In this document: piece after piece, positions 1 to 8,312 of the stretch
Position numbering within the stretch: position 1 is the first letter of the stretch
Layout: each line of letters begins with the position of its first letter
Origin: Flaccisagitta enflata
Taxonomy: Eukaryota; Chaetognatha; Sagittoidea; Aphragmophora
Assembly: GCA_965153355.1 (NCBI GenBank)
Contig: OZ231126.1
Coordinates: forward strand, 105,958,001 to 106,022,000
Length of the DNA: 64,000 bases
Reading direction: 5' to 3'
The notes under the pieces: generated by a model
Databases searched by the model: none
What the model saw: the letters and a program-made list of their open reading frames with translations, nothing else
What the model was told of the DNA's origin: nothing
Made by a program: the position numbers and the translations under genes

Positions 1-84
1 TAGAATGGTCTGAAAAATTACTGGCGATTGAAAGTATAATGAATAAAATAGGGGGAAGTATTTAAAGGCCATTCAAGTACTGAT

Positions 85-534
85 ATGTTGCATCAATCTC
101 CTAATTATGTAAAAATGTTGAAATACAGTCGACGAATTGGGTCTCGGAAGTCGTTAAAAAACCATATAGAAAATCCTAAAAACATTCTGTTATTTTCTTT
201 AGTGAAAATTCAAAAGTATGCCCCAAAAGAGGGATTGTCTTTTAAGGAAAGTTATTCTTCGTTTTCATCGCAATTTTACATAGTGTTAGAGAGGCATGAA
301 CATGATCACATTTTCTATTTTACAGTGGGATCTGTTTATTCGTTAAAACCAATATCAAATCATCGATTTTCTTATTACAAGCTGAAAGTGTTTTCTGAGA
401 TTTCATTGGCTAAAGCTCGCTACTATAATTGTATTTCTGAGCCACTGAATAAAAAAATTATTGGTGATTATGTGTATTTCAATGTGAAACATTGTGATAA
501 GGTTTTTTACGCCAGTAAAAATGCCTTTAAGTAA
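85..534 (+). CDS. Hypothetical 149-aa protein, first gene of viral-type cluster
   Basis: Intact ATG-to-TAA ORF of 149 residues. I do not recognise the family. It is basic at the N-terminus, rich in aromatic residues and Lys, and has no evident signal peptide, membrane segment, Walker motif or protease triad. It is the first of four + strand ORFs separated by only 26, 11 and 1 bases, the spacing typical of a compact viral genome rather than host genes. The window starts just upstream, so part of the element is probably missing to the left. By position it could be a virion or DNA-processing protein, but that is only inference. Confidence 0.55.
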   Translation: MLHQSPNYVKMLKYSRRIGSRKSLKNHIENPKNILLFSLVKIQKYAPKEGLSFKESYSSFSSQFYIVLERHEHDHIFYFTVGSVYSLKPISNHRFSYYKLKVFSEISLAKARYYNCISEPLNKKIIGDYVYFNVKHCDKVFYASKNAFK

Positions 535-560
535 AGTAAATTTATTATGTACAGATAACA

Positions 561-935
561 ATGAATGCTACTACAGGTAACGTGAGTGCCTTTGTGTGGG
601 ATGAAGTGAATTTTACTTCAACTGGTACCACTGTGGATTACCATTTTAATGGTGATATAGGGGTATCTACGGTTCCTAGCTTCACAGTGGAAAAAGAAAA
701 CATTGAAATTGAACTGAATTGGATTGAACCTTTGGATTCGATCATGGACGCATTTTTTGTTGCTGTGGCTTTTGTTGCTGTGGCATTATTTGTCTGCTTC
801 AAGTTGTCGGCGGCTGCGAGAATGAGGTGGGGGAGGAGATTTGAAGTTGATATGCGGTTTGGGACAGCGCGTCCTGGAGCCAATCGTCCTGATGCCATCA
901 ATGAAAGAAATGTCGCTCTGAGAAGTTTGGTTTAA
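561..935 (+). CDS. Small single-pass membrane protein
   Basis: Intact 124-aa ORF. Residues about 1-50 are polar and carry N-x-S/T sequons near the N-terminus. Residues about 57-78 form one strongly hydrophobic segment (FFVAVAFVAVALFVCFKLSA), followed by an Arg-rich tail. No cleavable signal peptide is apparent, so an N-out/C-in protein anchored by the internal segment is the simplest topology. It sits 26 bases after the previous ORF and 11 before the penton-like gene. Small membrane proteins are common accessory genes in adintovirus/Polinton-type elements, but no specific homologue was recognised. Confidence 0.55.
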   Translation: MNATTGNVSAFVWDEVNFTSTGTTVDYHFNGDIGVSTVPSFTVEKENIEIELNWIEPLDSIMDAFFVAVAFVAVALFVCFKLSAAARMRWGRRFEVDMRFGTARPGANRPDAINERNVALRSLV

Positions 936-946
936 AAGGAAAGAAA

Positions 947-2047
947 ATGGAGGTTGTGAAGGAGATAAGAGTGAGCAGCAGAGATAAGGGCTGCTATGTG
1001 CGGGAGAAGTCGTCGTTTCATGTAAATATGAGTGGGTTGAACTTGAATATCAATGAAAAAGAAAAGACATTTGTACAGTTGGAACAACTTATTTTGCCTC
1101 AAAAAGTGAGAAAAATAAAATTCATTATGAATTTTGGTTTCGACAAAAAATACTTGAAGAGAGAAGACACTCGGGAATATGAAATAAACTACGTGTCTAT
1201 GAATGATTTATGCAATCAAATTAACTGTCTCGTATACACCAATTTCATTCATAATTCCGTTTGCGTTGAGAATAATGAAGCTAAAGGATTACCTCCTAAA
1301 GCTTCCTCTTTGGAGGTGGAAGGAGAAAATGCAGATGGGGATGCGGCCGAGAAGGAATCTGGGAATTCGGCCGAGAATCCAGCCGAGAATCCGGCTGGGA
1401 ATCCTGCTGGCGAGTCGGTCGTAGTGATTAATGGGCCACAGTCTGTGGTAAAGAATGACAATAAAACTGTAGATAAAGTGGATGGAAGTACTTTGCTTGT
1501 AAATAGTGCTCTACGATCCAAAATGTCCGGCAGAAAAAAAGTTTTTCGAGAGCAAGAATTATTTTGTGTTGAATATGTTGATGGAAGGATACAGATAAGA
1601 ATTGGTAAAGGATTTATGTTTTTTGCTAGCTGCAATTTGATGTTAGCTTTAGGTTATAAGAGTGAGGTCATGCGCTTGTTTGGTGGTACTGGGAAAAATG
1701 AAGTGGAAGTCATGAATGAAAGTGATAAACTGTCATTAAAACTATGCAGTAGTAATAATATTGGTGATACCGTGAGTTTTCTTGAAGAAAATGACAGAAT
1801 ATGTCATATTGGGTTTAAAAAGTTGATTGAACCTACATTTTATGTGGCTGGAAACTTATATTCAATTCTTTGCAGTTATGATGTTGAAAATAAAATGATT
1901 TTTTGTAATAAGAAGCGGCTTAGTAGTACCAATGTACGTGAAGTGCAGTTTACTTTGTATAATAATGCTTTTGAACCTTATGACATCGGTGTATGCCTAA
2001 AATCATGCCCCATTTCATTCAATTTGGTAATTTCCAAAAAAATTTAG
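947..2047 (+). CDS. Penton-like minor capsid protein (putative)
   Basis: Intact 366-aa ORF. Three features match the minor capsid (penton-base-like, single jelly roll) proteins of Polinton/Maverick and adintovirus elements. These are an N-terminal beta-rich start (SSFHVNMSGLNLNI), a segment preceding YVSMNDLCNQIN like the family's 'S.xxL..xIN' region, and a central IGKGFMFFASCNLMLALGYK like the usual '...LGF' strand. A low-complexity insert at about residues 112-170 (AENPAENPAGNPAG) interrupts the fold and is probably a disordered loop. The gene ends one base before the next ATG. Family assignment is from recognition of pattern, not alignment. An alternative is an unrelated beta-rich virion protein. 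Confidence 0.5.
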   Translation: MEVVKEIRVSSRDKGCYVREKSSFHVNMSGLNLNINEKEKTFVQLEQLILPQKVRKIKFIMNFGFDKKYLKREDTREYEINYVSMNDLCNQINCLVYTNFIHNSVCVENNEAKGLPPKASSLEVEGENADGDAAEKESGNSAENPAENPAGNPAGESVVVINGPQSVVKNDNKTVDKVDGSTLLVNSALRSKMSGRKKVFREQELFCVEYVDGRIQIRIGKGFMFFASCNLMLALGYKSEVMRLFGGTGKNEVEVMNESDKLSLKLCSSNNIGDTVSFLEENDRICHIGFKKLIEPTFYVAGNLYSILCSYDVENKMIFCNKKRLSSTNVREVQFTLYNNAFEPYDIGVCLKSCPISFNLVISKKI

Positions 2048-2048
2048 G

Positions 2049-2510
2049 ATGAGTATCACTGGGGATGCGTTAGCGTTAATTAAGACGAGAATTCGAGGTG
2101 AAGAAAGGGAAATAATGTCAACCACTGAAGAAAATAAGACGGCCGTGCAAACCTATAAGGAGGACACTAAAAAAATGGCCAAAAATAAGAGAAAATCATT
2201 GGGAAAGGAAAAAAAAACCGTTAATAAGAACGGGAAAAGTGGAGTTAAAAGAAAAAAAGATGACAAAAAGAATAAGAAGGAAGAAAAGAAGAAAAAGAAA
2301 AAGAGTGAAAAGACCATAGAGAGGAAAAAAAGAAAGAGACCTGCAACTCCCCCAAAAAAAGAATCGAAAAAAAGGAAAAGAAATGACTCAAATTCAAGTA
2401 CAAGTTCTGGGAGTAGTTTAAGTTCTTCTTCAAGCAGTTCTACCTCCAGTGGGTCGTCGACATCGTCAAATTTCTCAGATAAAGAAAATATGGAAAGACA
2501 GAAGGAGTGA
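2049..2510 (+). CDS. Lys-rich, Ser-tailed nucleic-acid-binding protein
   Basis: 153-aa ORF beginning one base after the preceding stop. Residues about 40-110 are dominated by Lys/Arg with many KKKK runs. Residues about 115-145 are an almost pure Ser tract with acidic residues at the end. Such a basic body with a Ser tail suggests a DNA- or RNA-binding, probably phosphorylated protein with nuclear localisation signals. It is one of three strongly basic proteins in this cluster (with the ORFs at 4023 and 7385), which fits genome condensation in a capsid. Low complexity prevents any family assignment. Confidence 0.5.
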   Translation: MSITGDALALIKTRIRGEEREIMSTTEENKTAVQTYKEDTKKMAKNKRKSLGKEKKTVNKNGKSGVKRKKDDKKNKKEEKKKKKKSEKTIERKKRKRPATPPKKESKKRKRNDSNSSTSSGSSLSSSSSSSTSSGSSTSSNFSDKENMERQKE

Positions 2511-2649
2511 TGATGATTTTACTGTTGTATAAAGATAAAAATGATACTGTACAATTGTATATATTTGTGCATATATTTGAAATTTCAGTTGTCAAAAAAA
2601 AAAACCATGGCTTTGCATCATAAGCACTATGTTTTTGTAATGTTTAGTT

Positions 2650-2655
2650 AATAAA
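2650..2655 (+). terminator. Candidate poly(A) signal AATAAA
   Basis: An AATAAA hexamer lies about 140 bases after the stop of the Lys/Ser-rich ORF, in AT-rich sequence and just before the next ORF. It could serve as a shared 3' end for the closely spaced ORFs at 85-2510. Evidence is only the hexamer and its position. Confidence 0.35.
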
Positions 2656-2739
2656 GAAAAATTGATAATTTGATTGATATGATATGCCGAGTATAACTTA
2701 CAAAAATGTTATGATTTTAGATCAAATCAAATTTGAATT

Positions 2740-3711
2740 ATGGCCTGTAGTAACTCAAACATGGTGGAGGAGGATTTAAGGCCGAGGCCAGCGCTTACGA
2801 AATGTCGGCGCTGCGAATGTCATGAAGGATGCGATTTGGTGGTAGTGAGAGAAGTGATGGATAATCTGAAGAAGTTGGATGCAAACGAGTTGGTGACCGT
2901 TGAAGAAGTAGTGAATGGGAAGCTGCCAAAATGCTACGCGGAAGGCGATGAAAATTCGGAAAAGTCCGCCTACGAATCGTTGGGAAAGTCTGACGATGAG
3001 TCTTCAGAGGAATGTGTTGACGAAGTGTTGGGGAAGTCCGCTGAAGGAGCGTCGGGGATTACCGCCGACGAAGCGTTGGAGAAGTCTGTCGCCAAAGCGT
3101 TGGGGATTGCCGTCAACAAAGCATTGGAGGAGCCTGCTGTTGAGGTGTTGTTGAAGTATGTGGAGAAGGTGTTGGCACAGCCGGTTGACGAAGTGTTGGA
3201 AAACTGTGTCGATGAGTCGTCGGAGAAGTTAGGCGAAGAGCAGATGGGGAAATCCGATGATAATCCTTGGTTGAAGACCGTCGTGGAGCCATTGGGGGGA
3301 TCTACCTCCAAAGCGTTGGGGATCGCCGTCGACCAACCGCTGGAGAAGTCTGGCGCCAAAGCATCGGGGATTGCCGTCGACAAATCGAAGGAGGAGAAAT
3401 TGGGGAAGTCAACGAAGGCCTGCAATAAAAGGGCAGTTGAAGACGAAGATGAGTTCATCAACAACAAGAGGTCATGTGCGGGGAAGTCGCTGAAACAGTT
3501 ATTAGAAGAAGGCCAATCTCAAGTTGTATTGGACATTTCTTATTACTTTCCAAATTGCAAGGGGGAATGTGAAGCGGCTACATGTGGTGTTTGTTACGCA
3601 AAATACAAACCAAAGGAAAGTATGAAAGCGGCGAGAAGAAACAAATTACAGACATTTGGAAGAAAGAAAAAACAGTCATTGCGCAAAGGAATTGTGAATA
3701 TGTATTTGTAA
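2740..3711 (+). CDS. Repeat-containing Cys-rich-ended protein
   Basis: 323-aa intact ORF. The N-terminus has a small Cys cluster (CRRCECHEGC). Residues about 70-230 consist of roughly a dozen degenerate 10-14-residue repeats of the type 'EALGKSVDKALEKS', probably helical. The C-terminus (about 280-323) has another Cys group (CKGECEAATCGVC) followed by a very basic tail. No known family recognised. The stop codon lies at the edge of a fragment of the dispersed host repeat (3712-3760), so the original C-terminus may have been replaced by repeat insertion. It is on the same strand as, and between, the basic-protein and histone-like genes. Confidence 0.5.
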   Translation: MACSNSNMVEEDLRPRPALTKCRRCECHEGCDLVVVREVMDNLKKLDANELVTVEEVVNGKLPKCYAEGDENSEKSAYESLGKSDDESSEECVDEVLGKSAEGASGITADEALEKSVAKALGIAVNKALEEPAVEVLLKYVEKVLAQPVDEVLENCVDESSEKLGEEQMGKSDDNPWLKTVVEPLGGSTSKALGIAVDQPLEKSGAKASGIAVDKSKEEKLGKSTKACNKRAVEDEDEFINNKRSCAGKSLKQLLEEGQSQVVLDISYYFPNCKGECEAATCGVCYAKYKPKESMKAARRNKLQTFGRKKKQSLRKGIVNMYL

Positions 3712-3760
3712 GCCCACCCGCACGCGAATGGGGTAGCCGTGTGACCAGCCTTGTTCCCCA
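3712..3760 (-). repeat. Fragment of dispersed palindrome-ended repeat
   Basis: The stretch CCCACCCGCACGCGA...GGGGTAGCCGTGT is the reverse-orientation form of the dispersed family described at 21618-21818. It directly abuts the stop of the preceding ORF. Confidence 0.6.
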
Positions 3761-3770
3761 GAAGTGTAAA

Positions 3771-3950
3771 GCTGTACTTATGTAGTATTATTTTTGTTTA
3801 AGATGGTATGAAATTTTAGATGTTTTGAAATTATAGCGCTGTACCTCTGTACTATTATTTTTGTTTGAGATGGAATGAAATTTTAAATGTTTAGAAAATA
3901 TAGAGCTGTACCTCTGTACTATTATTTTTGTTTTAAAAGATATAAAATAA
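3771..3950. repeat. Three-copy tandem repeat of about 64 bp
   Basis: The unit contains GCTGTACCTCTGTACTATT followed by ATTTTTGTTT and a GATGGAATGAAATTTTA-like part. It is present nearly three times back to back. It fills the spacer between two ORFs of the viral-type cluster. No gene is visible here, and a promoter or 3'-end function is possible but unproven. Confidence 0.75.
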
Positions 3951-4022
3951 AATTATGATTTTTTTAAAATTTTAGATTTCTTACAAGTTGGAGTAAAAAT
4001 TGGAAAGAGAAATTGAAACATT

Positions 4023-4604
4023 ATGGATGGAACAAAAAGTGATGTAGAAATGAGCGGTGAAGGAATGGAATGTGGGAGAGAAGAAGTAGGTGGAAGTAAC
4101 GATGAACAGAACAGTTATGATGGGTTGGATTTCTGTGTGGAGGGCACGGCCAATGAGACATGTGATTTTGACGGGGGTGTGGGTGAAGGAGAGAGTGGCA
4201 GTGGTGTGGAGGCATCATACACAGTTGCGCAACGTTTAGATGCAGTGGATGCAAAGTTGGCGGATTTGTGCATGGGGATGGCCGTTGTCAGCGAAAGGCT
4301 TAGTGATTTGATCACATTGAGCAACAACCAAGTTGAAGGAAGCAATGAAAAGTGCGAAGTTGTCACTGCCCTGGTTTTCGAATCATATGTGGATCAAGCG
4401 ATTGCGAGTGGGCATTCTGCGTTTGGTGTGAGCAGATGTTTCATTCAAGAGTACATCACGAAAACTTTCTCCTTGCCATGCAACAAATATTTGCAAAGGA
4501 GAATTGGGTCGACATTGCGTCGGAAAGTTGCAGAAAAAACATACAAGTTGGAGAGTAACTTGTACTCTTTTCAAAAGTTACACAGCGAAAAGATTGACCC
4601 TTAG
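4023..4604 (+). CDS. Coiled-coil protein with linker-histone (H15)-like winged helix
   Basis: 193-aa intact ORF. Residues about 1-65 are acidic and probably disordered. Residues about 68-105 have heptad-spaced hydrophobics (VAQRLDAVDAKLADL), suggesting a short coiled coil. Residues about 130-190 resemble the globular domain of histone H1/H5: a G/S-rich start before FIQEYI, a basic YLQRRIGSTLRRKV helix and a terminal aromatic beta hairpin. Linker-histone folds bind DNA, and here it would fit packaging of the element's genome. The gene is immediately upstream of the capsid gene. An unrelated winged helix is the main alternative. Confidence 0.5.
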   Translation: MDGTKSDVEMSGEGMECGREEVGGSNDEQNSYDGLDFCVEGTANETCDFDGGVGEGESGSGVEASYTVAQRLDAVDAKLADLCMGMAVVSERLSDLITLSNNQVEGSNEKCEVVTALVFESYVDQAIASGHSAFGVSRCFIQEYITKTFSLPCNKYLQRRIGSTLRRKVAEKTYKLESNLYSFQKLHSEKIDP

Positions 4605-4748
4605 TGTGGTTTATGAACTGCCATAAATTTGAAAGGATTTATTGATTCGTGGGATTACAGAGAAAATGAATGTGTATAAGTGTAAATATTTATAAGAGAT
4701 GTTAATTGTTTTATTGTGTAATGAAAATTGGTTTCCCATAAAAGTTGA

Positions 4749-5753
4749 ATGTTAAATTGTAAATTTTTAGGTGTTGATATAAACAGCAGTGAAAAAGATA
4801 TGGAGACTCTTGTAAATGACTCGACCATTCAGGTCCCAGATGTGGTCCGTCTGTCGATCATTCCGGACAGTTTCGCTGGCATCATGAGCAGTGGAAAAAT
4901 TGATATTGCACCCGCTAATAGTTTGAAAAACGCCACCACGGTAAATATATGATTATGGGAATGTATGAGAGAGAGAGGGGAAGAGTGAGAGAGAGTGAGA
5001 GAGAAAGTGAGTAGGAGGGAAAGAAAGTAAGAGGAAATATGAGGAGAGAGAGAGAGAGTGTGTTAAAAGATTCTATTTTCTGTTTTAGGTCAGTTTTCAA
5101 ATTCCGCCTAATTTGCCAAGTGAATTGTATGGTCCTGATTGTCATTTGATATGCACTGTGCATGTGGAGAAGGCTGGGAGTGGCTCATACACAGATACTG
5201 ACCAAATCAGCTGTTTGAATTTCTTTGCTGCCTTTGTTTTCGAAGTTTGCAAAGTATTAAATGGAGGTCAAGAGGTGTGTATATGAAGATTTAATATAAA
5301 AAAAAGTGAAATAATTATGAAAGTAAGAATGAATATATTAATAGCAATGCAATTTGTATAGGTGTTTGAGGACGATCGGGTGACAGACCATTTGCTGTTT
5401 TTGCATTTGATGCTTGATTATACGGAACAAGAGAGACAAGTTCAATTCCATACTATGGGATACCGCCAAGACACAGAATTGAATGCAGATAGTGCTTCCA
5501 CTACCCAAGATGAAATGTGCCAATGTGATTGTGGTCGTTGTATATGCAATCTCATTTTTCTTTCGGGGACGGGATCTGGATTATGCGGAGTGAAGGGGTA
5601 TGATGACATCCTCACTGATGGTAAAAAGCTGACTGCAGCTGAGGTTAAGGCCAATCTGCTTAAAAAAAAAGCATTCAACAAAGGTGAGAGATTTTGATTG
5701 TCTCATAGGTAGAGAGTGAGAGAGAGAGAGAGTTATGTATTGTTGACTAAGGG

Positions 5754-5802
<49 letters not shown>

Positions 5803-7250
5803 TATATAATAATGTGTACTTGTGTGTTTTTTATGTTTCAGGATTGTATGAGAGATCAAAATTGATTCGCAAGTGCACAAGGGCTGAAGGAATGGAATTT
5901 TCTATTCCAATGAGATTGCTAAGTCGGTATTTCGATTTGCCCTTTCTTGTACCACAGAAAAGAGTTGTAGGTAAAATAACAAGGCCGGATACACGGCCAT
6001 AAGTTGTGGATGGGTGGGCAGGGGCGGAAATGTGCATTTTCACACTTTTCGACTCGTGGTCACGGATGGACCGACCGACCAACGGCAGTAGTAATGAGGG
6101 ACGGATAGACTGTAACGAGAGACGGATGGACTGATGACATGATAAGGAGTAGGGTAGTGTTATGAATAAGAAGGGGGAGATATTTAATTATTTTATGTAT
6201 TTCTTTTTTAAGAGGTTTCCCTTGAAATGCACGGTGAAAGCAAAATTTTGATTAAGGAACCAGGAGATACGGATAATTACGAATTGTCGTTGCTCAATGC
6301 CCGACTATCACTGCAATATTTCAAATTGGAATCCAATGTGAGATCCACGTGGTACGATTTGATCAATTCAGAATTGATTAGGCGAGTGGTGCCAAATACC
6401 CACCTCAGGTATTGTGTATTGATTTTGTATATGTTTTGGGTTGCCCCTGCCCAAGTGCCCATGTAATCGTATTTCATGTGTTTTTATAGGCACTACACAC
6501 TGCAACAAGGTTCCTCTTTGTATTTTCTGTCAAACGCGTGTTCTTTCCAGCGTTTGCCGAATTTCATATTGGTGTTCTTTTCCGATGAGGTACGTTAATT
6601 AATGTATTTGTTGGTTGGTCTATCCGTCAGTAGGTCCATGAGCGGTTTGGCCTTTTATTTGTGTGTTTAATAATTATTGGTGTCAGAGGATTCATTGATG
6701 ATTAGTGTGCAAGTGTTTGTGATTGAAAGGGTGTTGTGAAGGCAGTTTTGAGTAATTTGGGGCTGGATGCTCCTGCCCATTTGTCCTCAACGATATTGTG
6801 AATATGTGTCCTTGTTTTTTATTTGTGTAGGACAAATATTTGGGAAATTCCAAAAACTGTTTTGTGTACAAACATGAAAATCTTCAAGACCTTCAAGTGT
6901 TCAAGAATGGACAGTTGATCCCGCAAAGTTCTCAATTTTGTGACATGGATTTGGCCGATGGAAATTCTTTGTCTATTGATTTTCTCTATAAAGAGTTGAT
7001 TTGTCAATTTCCAAAAGTTGTGGACAGCATTTCAAGGCAATCATTTCAAAAAGAGTTCTGCGTTTTCTGTGTCTCTTTAGAAAGCACTCCCAAATACTTA
7101 ATGCGACAAGATGATGGGTTAAATCTGAACAGCAGTGCTGCACTGGATATCAGATTAAAATTCAAAAGTAGTCTGACCTCGAACAAGATTATTCAAATTG
7201 CATCTTTTGAAAAAAAGTTTGGTTCAATGCGATGCTTCTGGCAATATTGA
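4749..7250 (+). CDS. Double-jelly-roll major capsid protein, seven exons
   Basis: Exons: 4749-4940, 5089-5274, 5362-5683, 5842-5970, 6213-6408, 6490-6589 and 6831-7250 (TGA). All six introns are GT-AG and every junction keeps frame. The product has the order seen in Polinton MCPs (annotated in animal genomes as F54H12.2-like). There is a start region with P-D-V-V and I-P-P strands, then FEVCKVLNGGQE (the 'VxVxLNGxxV' strand). Next comes a five- to six-residue match to the 'LLxY' segment (LMLDYTEQE), then an 'R...LL' domain boundary (SIPMRLLSRYFDLPF). The second domain has RRVVPNTHLR, SFQRLPNFILVFFSDED and FKNGQLIPQ, matching 'GxLPxxIxxxxxxxxxF ... VxxDGxxxP'. Start is ATG 4749 or ATG 4800; 4771 also looks like a splice acceptor, so a 5' non-coding exon is possible. 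No stops or frameshifts are seen. Confidence 0.7.
4941..5088 (+). other. MCP intron 1, GA-rich
   Basis: GTAAAT...TTTTAG intron with a degenerate GAGAGA tract. Intron 3 (5684-5841) also carries a (GA)n microsatellite at about 5756-5798. These tracts look like host microsatellite sequence inside a viral-type gene. Confidence 0.7.
5971..6212 (+). repeat. MCP intron 4 with dispersed host repeat
   Basis: From about 5980 to 6110 the intron contains AAGGCCGGATACACGGC and GGGTGGGCAGGGGCGGAAATG. These match a subfamily also present at 60848-60995. Intron 6 (6590-6830) likewise contains a reverse-orientation piece around 6755-6805. The repeats therefore inserted after, or together with, establishment of the introns. 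Confidence 0.7.
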
Positions 7251-7384
7251 TGTGAGTTGAAATGTTTTTTACTGTGCTCTTGATAGTTCTGTACTGATTG
7301 ATCCGCCCAAAAATTGATTATGTAAATGACCTCACATGTGATGTGATTTATTAGCAGTTGTGACTTACTTGAGCTGAAACAATC

Positions 7385-7630
7385 ATGGGAAAGGTACGGC
7401 GGAATAAGAAAGGACAATTTGTCAAAGATGACAGTCATGTTCGTGGAGTGAGAAGGCGCAGAGGACGGAAAAAAGGGCGGAAATCACGCCGATCAAGACG
7501 CAGGAGGCGGAAACGTGGCCTTATTTCGTCGACGAAGTCAAGGAGAAGAAGGCGGCGGCGCAATTCTGGGTGCGAAAGTGTTCCTAATGGATTAATAATT
7601 ATGGCAAAACGTCGTTTGAAATCGAAATGA
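7385..7630 (+). CDS. Protamine-/adenovirus core-like Arg-rich protein
   Basis: 81-aa intact ORF, about 45 percent Arg plus Lys, with runs such as RRSRRRRRKR and SRRRRRRRN. The N-terminus is MGKVRRNKKGQF and the C-terminus ends in Lys residues. Composition and size resemble adenovirus core peptides (pX/mu, pVII) and protamines. It lies 135 bases downstream of the MCP stop on the same strand, so a virion DNA-condensing role is the natural inference. A splicing-type SR protein is less likely because Ser-Arg dipeptides are few. Confidence 0.55.
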   Translation: MGKVRRNKKGQFVKDDSHVRGVRRRRGRKKGRKSRRSRRRRRKRGLISSTKSRRRRRRRNSGCESVPNGLIIMAKRRLKSK

Positions 7631-8312
7631 TTAAAGATTTTGCATTTTCAGGAAAGCGATTGGAGAGAATTTTATGTACGAAAGACGTAAAAAGTTTAGA
7701 AGATTCGAAGGCTATATGTAAATGAGGACTGGATTATTCTCAAAGTTTATTTGTGGTGACCTAAATGTACTGTATTTGACTGGAATTTAAGTTTTACTGA
7801 AGTGAATATACAGTGGTACCCTGAAATGGTTTTAGAATGGACCGCCTTGCTACAATAATTTTGTTTTGACTACATTTACATGCATTGAAATATAAGAAAT
7901 GAATTTTGTAATAAATGATAAATATTGCTAATTTGACAGAATTGAACTGGTTGCTCTCGAGATTTGTGTTGATGTTTAAACTGATTCGCGCCGATAGTGC
8001 GCAATGACCAATGCTAGTCCGCGTTGGTAGATGACCTGTTTCATTCGCACCTCCCTTTCCTCCATCGAGACAAGATGTTGAGATTCTCTCCTTCAAGACT
8101 CCGTCGAGATTCCGTCGAGATTCCGTCGAGATTCCGTCGAGATTCCGTCGAGATTCCGTCGAGATTCCGTCGAGATTCCCTCGAGATTCCCTCGAGATTC
8201 CGTCGAGATTCCGTTGAGATTTTCTCCTTCGAGCCTCCCTTTCCTCCATTGAGAGAGGACGTTGAGACAAAACCTTCCTATCTTTTGAGTTTCAAGATTT
8301 TAATGACTGTTA
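7631..8312. other. AT-rich spacer between core-like gene and PolB-1
   Basis: Apart from the tandem repeat at 8097-8225, no gene with convincing codon use is visible in this 680-bp spacer. Confidence 0.5.
8097..8225. repeat. 11-bp tandem repeat (GAGATTCCGTC)
   Basis: About eleven head-to-tail copies of GAGATTCCGTC, with a few variant units (CCCTC, CCGTT). Both strands are open through it because 11-bp units shift frame; the apparent 'RFRRDSVEIPS' translation is an artefact of the array. Confidence 0.9.
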
